Source: Axinella damicornis
Lineage: Eukaryota > Porifera > Demospongiae > Axinellida > Axinellidae
Reading direction: 5' to 3'
Assembly: GCA_963931865.1 (NCBI GenBank)
Contig: OZ007506.1
Span: 15,018,242 to 15,082,241, forward strand
Length of the DNA stretch: 64,000 nt
A program made the translations under genes and the position numbers. This document shows positions 56,601 to 64,000 of the stretch, piece by piece. Numbering within the stretch: position 1 is the stretch's first letter; each line of letters starts with the position of its first letter. The notes below the pieces were generated by a model. It saw only the letters and a program-made list of their open reading frames with translations, was not told where the DNA came from and searched no databases.

Positions 56601-59600
56601 ATAAGATGATGAGTAAGCATAGGGGTGCAAAGTACTGAAACGCATCATACAAGAATAAGTCTTACCTCAAATTGAACTTTCGTTTGTCCCATGTGATCAA
56701 TGATCTTTTGGTGATCCTGTGGCAGACTGCATAGTGGAACGAGGACATCAGTTGCTCAAAATCGATAATTCCTGGTCCCGGGTTGTAGTGAAAGGTCTTC
56801 ACCAGAAATGCGTCTCCTAAGTGTAAGCATCAGCACAATATGTAATAGTTAGAGCCCGGTCGCCAGGGATTTATGGCAGTAAACCGACCGAGTCTGAGGG
56901 CGAAGCCCGAGGACAAGGTCGGTTTACGTTGCCATAAACTGGGCATCCCTGCCGGAGATATACAAAGAGGGAAGCCAAAGAGGGGCAATTTCCTCGGACC
57001 CAGACAGAAGGGTGGATTCACACCTGCCCACGTGCTCAGCCTGTACCCGATGTGGCAAGTCACCTTCCCATGACCGCCACTGAAGCTGACTCTTGGGCAC
57101 ACGTCATATGGAGCCACGTCAGGCAGGTGTTACATTGTACCCACTCCACCAAATCATCATTACTGGAGTCGTCTTCTTGAAGGCAGATGCCGCCAAAGGT
57201 GGTGTCTAAGCTAAGCAGATGTGATTTACACTTCTGTGACTCATTGTACGATGGTTTACTGAGCTGAGTGGATTTCAGTTTTCTCATTTTAGTTGAAAAG
57301 AAACGCAGCTGCTTTTCAGAATTTTTGTTTGGTGGATATTGTCGTTTCCGAGATAGGAGTGCTGGCTTGGAATTTGTGGTGTTTTCATATTGTCTTTAGT
57401 GCAAGCATCAGCACAATGTGAATAGTTGTTTCAGAATAACCTAACCTACGTACATGTACATGAGCCAAATATCAATGTTCAGTGCAAAGTGTGCGATGAC
57501 GTGTATGACTCATAATCAGCGGTGCAATAGCTCCAGCAGTTTCGAAATTTAGGGTGTCCGATGGTTCTGGTTCTGGATCACACTACCACTGCATTGCTAT
57601 CGTACGGATTGCTGGGCTCACGAGTCTGACGGACATCCATCATTGCATGTACAACTATGTGTGTGAATCCACACCATAGAACTTGATCCCCTTGACAAAT
57701 CCTTGCAAAGAAAGCACTCCTTCACAGCAGCCGGTGTAATAGTGGTCTTCAGTCCAGCGTACAACTCAGAGTGAATGCGTTGTGCCATCTCCGACCTTTT
57801 GTAACAGCTACATGTAGCTCCTCAGGCCTTGAAGGCGATTGATTAGTCGTGATGTCAACAGTCAAAGGGCAAATAGCTGATCAGTCAAAGGTCAACTGAC
57901 GAAAATTGGCGTGGTCAACGGTCAAAACCCTGAAAAGAGCAGTCAAAGCTTTGACATGTGGTCGCAGCTGTGCTATGGTCAGTTGACTCATTCATTAACC
58001 CTTTCTCCTCCATTGTCTCAAAATAGCTTTCAATTCATTCTCCATGCTTAGCTGCCTCTTTTGCTAAGACTTCTTTCAAGTGGAAACTGCTCTCGTGGCA
58101 TCCTCACCTCACCCTCACCTCACCTCACCCTCACCTCACCGGTGGTGCAAGCTCACCCTTCTGATTCTCGCTGGTGGTGCGAGCTCACCCTTCTGATCCT
58201 CGCTGGTGGTGCGAGCTCACCCTTCTGATCCTCGCTGGTGGTGCAAGCTCACCCTTCTGATCCTTGCTGGTGGTGCGAGCTCACCCTTCTGATCCTAGCT
58301 GGTGGTGCGAGCTCACCCTTCTGATCCTAGCTGGTGGTGCAAGCTCACCCTTCTGATCCTTGCTGGTGGTGCGAGCTCACCCTTCTGATCCTCGCTGGTG
58401 GTGCAAGCTCACCCTTCCGATCCTCACTGGTGGTGCAAGCTCACCCTTCTGATCCTAGCTGGTGGTGCAAGCTCACCCTTCTGATTCTCGCTGGTGGTGC
58501 AAGCTCACCCTTCTGATTCTCGCTGGTGGTGCGAGCTCACCCTTCTGATCCTAGCTGGTGGTGCAAGCTCACCCTTCTGATTCTCGCTGGTGGTGCGAGC
58601 TCACCCTTCTGATCCTAGCTGGTGGTGCAAGCTCACCCTTCTGATCCTCGCTTGGTGGTGCGAGCTCACCCTTCTGATCCTCGCTTGGTGGTGCAAGCTC
58701 ACCCTTCTGATCCTCGCTGGTGGTGCAAGCTCACCCTTCTGACCGTAGCCCAGGTCTTACTCTCACCTTGTGCATACCTGGGCAGACTCTGATTGCGTCC
58801 TCCAGTTCGTACTCAAGCTAGCCTCGTTCCAAGGCTGCCAATATTATAGACGGTTATCTCATGGATTGTTCCAATTAATGCACATCACGTCCTGGCAACG
58901 ACAGTGACTGTCGAGTCGAAGTGAGTGGCGGCCAAAGGGAAGACAAAAAATTATTGCAGACCTCACGACTTCACCACCGTACATGTACATGTACTTCACC
59001 TTGTAATATACATATATGCAGAACATCTTGTTTCCATGAACCTGTCATAACTGATAGCTTAGTTCGTTTGCCATTCTGTGCAGTAGGTTGCCCACGCACA
59101 AGTACGTTCTGTCTATGCCCCTCATTATACATGTAGCTATTATACATGTACTACATGTATGTACTACACTAGAACACCCGACTTCCATTACTGACTTTCG
59201 TTACTCACAGGATGTGACGGTGACCAATGATGGGGCCACAATCTTAAAGTTGCTGGAAGTGGAGCACCCAGCAGCCAAGGTCCTGGTGGAACTGGCTGAC
59301 CTACAGGATCAGGAGGTTGGGGATGGGACAACCTCTGTGGTGAGTAGGAGGGAGGGAGGGAGAGAGAGGGGATGGGTGGGTGAGCGGGATGGAGGGAGGG
59401 AGGGAGGGAGGGAGGGGACGGGCGGGTGGGCGGGAGGGAGGGAGGGGGGTGGGTGGGTGGGTGGGTGGGCAGGTGGATGGGTGGGTGGTGGGGGGAGGGA
59501 GTGAGAGAGAGGGAGGGAAGGGGAGGGGTAGGTGGGTGGGCAGGTGGATGGGTGGGTGGTGGGGGGAGGGAGGAGTGGGAGAGAGGTGGGGGGAGGTAGA

Positions 59601-59620
59601 GAGAGGGAAAGAGTGAGGGG

Positions 59621-59659
<39 letters not shown>

Positions 59660-62600
59660 TGGAAGGGGAGAGAAGGGTGATCTTTACATAAGGCTGTACA
59701 TAAGAGCCTGGGTAAGGATTGGGACTGTTAGGGTAGAGGTGGGATGTAGATTGTGTGGCAGTCACTACGTGCATGTGTGTGCCGGCTACTTAGGCAGGCA
59801 GTGTGACGTACTGTATACTCTGCTATTGCACAATTTGGTCAGTGGAGTGTTCTGGCCAGTGATGATGTCCACACACTTATGCCAGTTCTGCTGCTGACTG
59901 CCAGTGACTGAAAACGTGTGTCAACTCAACTGAGGCCGACAACACTCACCTTTTTTATAAGACACTGTGTGTGCACAGATTGTAATAACGGCTGTACTTC
60001 CTGCATGTTAACCCTTTCACCTACATAGGAACGAACATACATACATCATTTCATTGCTGGATGCCTGACTAAGAACTCAGGGCTGGCAGCTAGTGTAGAA
60101 AATTGACAAATGGGGGCAAAAATGGGGTGTGACAAACTTTTGGGGAGAGGGAGGGAGGGGGGGGGAGGGGGGGGGGGGGGGGGGGGGGCAACAAAGATAT
60201 GATTTCCTCAAGACTTTCAAGGGAAGGTGGGGAACGCCGTCTTGATGAAACCCTAGAAATGGTATACTTTCCCCATTAGTGACACCAATTTGATGATAGC
60301 CATTCCTATCTTTTATTCCAGGTGATTGTGGCTGCAGAGCTGCTGAAGCACGCCGAGGAGCTCGTGAAGTACAGGATCCACCCCACCTCCATCATCAGTG
60401 GGTACCGGCTGGCCTGCAGGTGTGTGTCAGTGTGTGTTCTCGTGCAATACTGTATTCATCCTCATTCTCTTACTGCCGTGTGTGTGTGGGGCCGGGGGTG
60501 GGGAGAGAAAGCCAAAGCCATGTCTTGTTTTTGCAATGGCTCGGTGGCAGTGGGGCTCGGCTTGGCAACTTGAAACACGTCGAAACACTTTTGACAGTCC
60601 GCGTGTAAAACGGTTCGTACTATACCGGATGTGATCATTCTACGTTCAGTTTTGTTTTGTTTCCTACCGTTGTGCGCAAAACGGAACACAAACGTTTGCA
60701 CTGTGCAACGATCTTACAGCGGAAACAAAACATAAACTTTTTATTGACTGCAGCTGTATATACATTCATAGCCTCGTTCCCAGGCCCGAGACGGCGAGGA
60801 GGAAAGGGCCTGGTTTCCACTGTTTGCGCATGCGCTTAATTATCTGTAACCGTAACACGTATTCATAAGGGGGAGGGTGCAAATGACGTCTTCGTAGTCA
60901 CATGGTCGAGGGTGTGACGCTACCTATTTTGCTACACTGGTCCTCGGTCCGCGAGATGAGGGGCGACACAACCACAATTGCACTGCCACCAGCAACAGAC
61001 TTACCGGACATTCTTTATTCAAAACAAACGGAAGAGTCTGGTAGCATACGGACTCCACCAGGTCGGTGCGACGATAGCCACACGAAAACATCCCATCGTT
61101 CATTCGCAGGTCGCTGTTCTAGCTCAGTTCAGGAGCGCCTTGCCGCCTGAAGACATAGGATAGCACGATCGAGAGCTGTTGTAACGCACGCCACTACTTG
61201 AAGTACTTGCTAGCTTGTTAGCTGTACGGATCACGTTATCCACTTCGACGTCACAAGTGTACAAACATAATCGAACGTCCACGGTGCCGGTGGAATTCCA
61301 CCGCTAGTTAGCGCATGCGCAAACAGTGGAAACCAGGCCCTTTTCTCCTCGCCGTCTCGGGCCTGGGAACGAGGCTAATACAGTGCCGTCCACGAGCAAG
61401 TTAAACGGTACACGCGTGTCACTCGCGAGACGCTCGCGAGACGCTCGCATGTGACTCGCGTGGTAATCGTATAATACTCGCGAGCGTTACAGGCTAACCC
61501 GCGAGCGCTACTATACTCGCGCGCGCGCGCTCGCACTCGACTACTCGCACGCGCGCTCGCACTCGCAGGAAATTGAACAGCGTTTACATAGCAGCGCCGC
61601 TGAACCGCAGAGTCCTTAGCAACCACACCTTTTCAAGTAGCTGAGCTATTTATACAATTATGATGTCCCTTTTAGCCTCATAGATCAGCTAGAACAAACG
61701 TACACGGCAAAAACACGGGTTTATATGACATTTTTCATGAATAAGATGATGATGATTATTACTATTTATTATCACTTTTGTTAACAGCATGCCATACAAG
61801 CATTTTCAAGCATACAACACTTCTGTATTGTCATGCTATCCTCATGAACCCCTCATATGACTCCAGGAGTCCAAGAGAGCAGACAGGAGCATCACTAAGA
61901 CAAGGCTACGAAACCGCTTTTGTAGAAGACTGCACACGCCCTCAAATCCAAGGAATAGAACTCAGAATCTTCGGAGTACAGGGACAAAGGCCACAGTGCC
62001 AGGTCATATTTCACCACTGGAGTATCCCCAACCTGCATGAGTGTGTGAATGACAGAATACCTCCATTTCGGCAAAAGTGATGTCAGATGGTGGCCTTCAA
62101 TAATGCGTATTACGTTACGTAACACCTAGCTGTCTCCACTACCAGCAATTCCTCGTCGTAAAAAAAAGGCCTTGCAAAGGTCCACACAATACACTGTCAT
62201 CAACAGGAGGACCTGGATTTGGCTCTCCACCACTATGCTCCCCCCCCCCCCCCCCCAACCCCCACCCCACCCCCACCCCCACCCCCCCACATACGCACAC
62301 ATACCATGTCCTCGTCTTTGTCCATTTCCTTGTTCCGTCCTCGTCCAGGACAGACAAGCGACATGTTACGTACCATGGGAAAGAACTGGTTTATCCATGA
62401 GGGGAAGGGGTTGAGCTGGCTGATCCATGACTGCAATGGACCGGACTACTCCATGCAGACCTTCTGAAAACACAGGAGGAGCTGGCGAGCCTCGAGGAGG
62501 AGGGGCAGGACTGTACTGTTCACAGTGCTCTTTACCAAGCCTACAGAATACATTCACACAAGGAATGATATCTGTTCTTTCCTGGAATGATGTCTGTTCT

Positions 62601-63500
62601 TTCCTAGATTACTAAACTTTATATCTAGGTTCTACTAAGTGTAGACTTACTCGAGGCAGCGTCCAGATCACCCTGAACCGGACTATAGGGTAGGAGAGTA
62701 TCCATTTCTCTATCGCCGCGAGTGTCTTCGTCCTCCATTGTCCGCTTTGTCGCGATCACCGCGCTGCACGCCCTCCAAACCGTCCAAGCCAGCCCTGGAA
62801 AGGTAGCTACGGACTCCTTCTCGTCCGAAATCGCTGTCTAATCCATCGTCGAGGTCGAAATCGAAGTCATCCTGTCGTTCAACAACACTGCTTACAGTAT
62901 ACGTGTTGGCCATCTTGAAATTTTTGACACTAAGTGCATTTTTGCGCATTTGCCCTTAGTGCCCCCGCAATGCAAGTAACAGACAGTCACCCTCTTAGTT
63001 GTATAAACAAGGGAGGAGTTACATGTACAGTACTCGCGCGCGCGCGCGCAACAGCAAGCACTCGCGCTCGCGTAGCGGGTGCGTACTCGCGAGCGCGAGT
63101 AGTGCTCGCACACGCGGACTCGCAACTTTTCTCGCGAGCGTCTCGCGAGTGTCTCGCGAGTGACACGCGTGTACCGTTTAACTTGCTCGTGGACGGCACT
63201 GTACATTCATTACTGTATGCGAGCGGAATAATCCGTACAGCCAATATGTGTTGCTCTGCCACCCAATTCCATGGTGTGCAAGATACAAATGTAGTACTTC
63301 CGAGGACCCAGTGGGACAAATGCCCCAGTAGTTTAAACACCTCTATGAATATCATTATGCTTCTGATTTGTTCATATTTTCATTCCGACTCTCATGCTCT
63401 TACCTCCCTCTATATCTTCCCTCCCCTCCCTCCCTTCTTTCCTCTTCCTCTCTTATTCCTATTTCCCCTCTGCCCTCCCTTCCTCTCTCCTGTTCTCTCT

Positions 63501-63538
<38 letters not shown>

Positions 63539-64000
63539 TCCTTACATCTCTCAGGGAGGCGTGCAAGTACATCCAGGAGCACCTGACAGTGAAGGTGGAC
63601 GAATTAGGAAAGGACTGCATTGTTAATGCAGCCAAAACCTCCTTGGCTTCCAAGCTCATTGGACCGTAAGTAACTGTAGGATTGATGGGGGGGGGGGGGG
63701 GGGACCCTTCAATAATGAGTGTCTCAACTGGACCATTGCCGCCCCCTTCACTCCCTCAACCTTTGGGACCGAGCAATAACCCGCTATTTCTCCTTGTCTT
63801 CATCTTCCCTGGGACAATCTTGATACTCACTGGAATTCTTATGCACACATGCATACAATCCAGTGATGCAGACTTCTTCGCTAACATGGTGGTTGACGCG
63901 GTAACGGCAGTGAAGCGCACCAACGTGAAGGGCGAGGTGAGGTACCCCATCAAATCAATCAACATTCTGAAGGCCCATGGTAGGAGTACGAAGGAGAGCG
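53624..64000 (+). CDS. TCP1: T-complex protein 1 subunit alpha (CCT1/TCP1), first six exons
   Basis: CCT1 is a subunit of the cytosolic TRiC chaperonin that folds actin, tubulin and other proteins with ATP. Exons: 53624-53693, 53839-53924, 59211-59339, 60322-60419, 63555-63665, and 63864 running off the window. Phases are consistent (1,0,0,2,2). Residues follow the family closely: [53 protein letters not shown], the nucleotide-binding [37 protein letters not shown] and [10 protein letters not shown]. About 200 of ~555 residues are present. Introns 2 (5.3 kb) and 4 (3.1 kb) are unusually large because of inserted repeats. Confidence 0.97.
54770..55237 (-). mobile_element. GGGGCGAGCC-type MITE (468 bp) in CCT1 intron 2
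   Basis: TTGGGGCGAGCCTGAGCGAG at left, CTCGCTCAGGCTTGCCCC at right. Same family as 24437 and 41479. Confidence 0.85.
55268..55560 (+). repeat. Direct duplicate of 59725-60010
   Basis: GGAGTGTTCTGGCCAGTGAT, GATGTCCACACACTTATGCC, GTTCTGCTGCTGACTGCCAG and GAGGCCGACAACACTCACCT are shared in order by CCT1 introns 2 and 3. Confidence 0.85.
56510..56665 (+). repeat. ~52-bp tandem repeat, three units
   Basis: AAGATGATGAGTAAGCATAG plus GGTGCAAAGTACTGAAACGC and CATCATACAAGAAT repeated three times. Confidence 0.9.
56862..56940. repeat. Inverted repeat around a GTAAACCGACC stem
   Basis: TTTATGGCAGTAAACCGACC and GGTCGGTTTACGTTGCCATAAA enclose a GGGCGAAGCCCGAGG centre. Confidence 0.75.
57060..57400 (-). 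CDS. PHD-like zinc-finger ORF fragment, probably transposon-derived
   Basis: The minus-strand frame is open upstream of its first ATG (57287). It reads [10 protein letters not shown]...KMRKLKSTQ and ends with [18 protein letters not shown], the Trp-x-x-Cys-x-x-Cys...His-x-x-Cys end of a PHD finger. Such half-PHD tails are common on transposase-like proteins. The first metal-binding half is not seen. Confidence 0.35.
58137..58745. repeat. 32-bp minisatellite, ~19 units
   Basis: GCTGGTGGTGCAAGCTCACC plus CTTCTGATCCTC units in CCT1 intron 2, differing mainly at A/G in GCAAGC/GCGAGC and in the last four bases. Confidence 0.95.
59342..59660. repeat. G-rich GGGA/GGGT repeat ending in a G33 run
   Basis: Starts immediately after the CCT1 exon 3 donor; the pure G run is 59626-59658. 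The ORFs on both strands are artefacts. Confidence 0.9.
59725..60010 (+). repeat. Direct duplicate of 55268-55560 in CCT1 intron 3
   Basis: Same ordered blocks as the other copy. The two are ~4.4 kb apart and separated by exon 3. Confidence 0.85.
60145..60188. repeat. G-rich tract
   Basis: GGGAGG units grading into a nearly pure G run in CCT1 intron 3. Confidence 0.85.
60769..61377. mobile_element. Mutator-like MITE (609 bp) in CCT1 intron 4
   Basis: The ends TAGCCTCGTTCCCAGGCCCG extend into ~70-bp inverted arms (GGAAAGGGCCTGGTTTCCAC, TGTTTGCGCATGCGC). The left target repeat ATACATTCA is at 60760-60768; its partner is split by the next element. Confidence 0.9.
61381..63201. mobile_element. 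Tc1/mariner-like 1.8-kb element with long CG-rich inverted ends
   Basis: CAGTGCCGTCCACGAGCAAG at 61381 is mirrored by CTTGCTCGTGGACGGCACTG ending 63201, flanked by TA on both sides. The inverted arms (~180 bp) are rich in TCGCGAG and CGCGCG. The interior lacks a clear transposase. A minus-strand first-exon-like ORF (62651-62738, [16 protein letters not shown], donor GTAAGT) and a [23 protein letters not shown] near the right arm are visible but unidentified. Confidence 0.75.
62139..62260 (-). mobile_element. Small LINE-like fragment with EPNPGP motif
   Basis: The minus strand reads [20 protein letters not shown], resembling the GDxExNPGP lead-in found before the endonuclease of many non-LTR retrotransposons. 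Nothing else of such an element is seen. Confidence 0.35.
63504..63537. repeat. Pure C homopolymer forming part of a splice-acceptor tract
   Basis: C34 run ending 17 bp before the acceptor of CCT1 exon 5 at 63553-63554. A G17 run at 63687-63703 follows the exon. Confidence 0.9.

Noticed and set aside
58137..58745. CRISPR-like regular repeats
   Set aside because: Head-to-tail minisatellite without variable spacers, inside a eukaryotic intron.
59380..59897. Gly-rich and Pro-rich ORFs in CCT1 intron 3
   Set aside because: G-rich simple repeat; the frames have no homology and begin inside a known intron.
62139..62260. 2A-type ribosome-skipping peptide (EPNPGP)
   Set aside because: The consensus D-x-E-x-NPGP is incomplete (GGEPNPGP) and no flanking ORFs are joined by it; kept only as a small LINE-like fragment.

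Overview
The window is nuclear DNA of an intron-containing animal. Most genes are split by GT-AG introns of roughly 75 bp to 5 kb. They are separated and interrupted by many short inverted-repeat transposons, microsatellites and minisatellites, and by long pure G or C runs. The gene set points to an early-branching metazoan, most likely a sponge: NPC1, TMEM94, CCHCR1, a CARD plus death-domain adaptor, an ASPP-like Ank/SH3 piece, a tyrosine-motif-rich membrane adaptor and CCT1. The sponge assignment is inference, because no diagnostic marker is present. It is a draft assembly, with a 200-N gap at 929-1128 and several probable indels or local duplications.

Layout, left to right. 447-4832 (+): an NPC1/NPC1L1-type sterol transporter whose middle ~850 residues are missing at the gap. 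5717-9592 (-): an intronless TMEM94-type P-type ATPase-like protein, convergent with NPC1. 11763-25023 (+): a 16-exon CCHCR1 orthologue; its large ninth intron is filled with DIRS-like and Gypsy-like retroelement relics and foldback elements. 25212-27141 (-): a three-exon CARD plus death-domain protein (RAIDD/CRADD type), tail to tail with CCHCR1. 29324-30597 (+): remnants of an unidentified coiled-coil gene. 32191-33419 (+): a 5'-truncated non-LTR retrotransposon. 33924-35160 (-): a damaged Ank/SH3 end of an ASPP-like gene. 35741-43952 (-): a four-exon gene for a single-pass membrane protein whose cytoplasmic tail carries 20 YxxPhi motifs, including a canonical ITAM. 44-53 kb: mainly repeats with a few orphan exons. 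52838-53287 (-): a possible secreted protein, head to head with CCT1 (TCP-1 alpha), whose first six exons run from 53624 past the window end.

Two transposon families dominate. One has termini TAGCCTCGTTCCCAGGCC and makes 9-bp target duplications, several of them perfect, which suggests a Mutator-like family. It ranges from 35-bp pure palindromes to ~609 bp. The other has termini TTGGGGCGAGCCTGAGCGAG and is ~450-550 bp long. A 1.8-kb element with TA duplications and CAGT ends (Tc1/mariner-like) has landed exactly inside the target duplication of a Mutator-like copy at 61 kb.

The genes do not form an operon or pathway. The functional themes are lipid and ion transport (NPC1, TMEM94), centrosome/coiled-coil (CCHCR1), cytosolic folding (CCT1), and signalling or cell-death adaptors (CARD-DD, ASPP-like, ITAM adaptor) in the 25-44 kb stretch.
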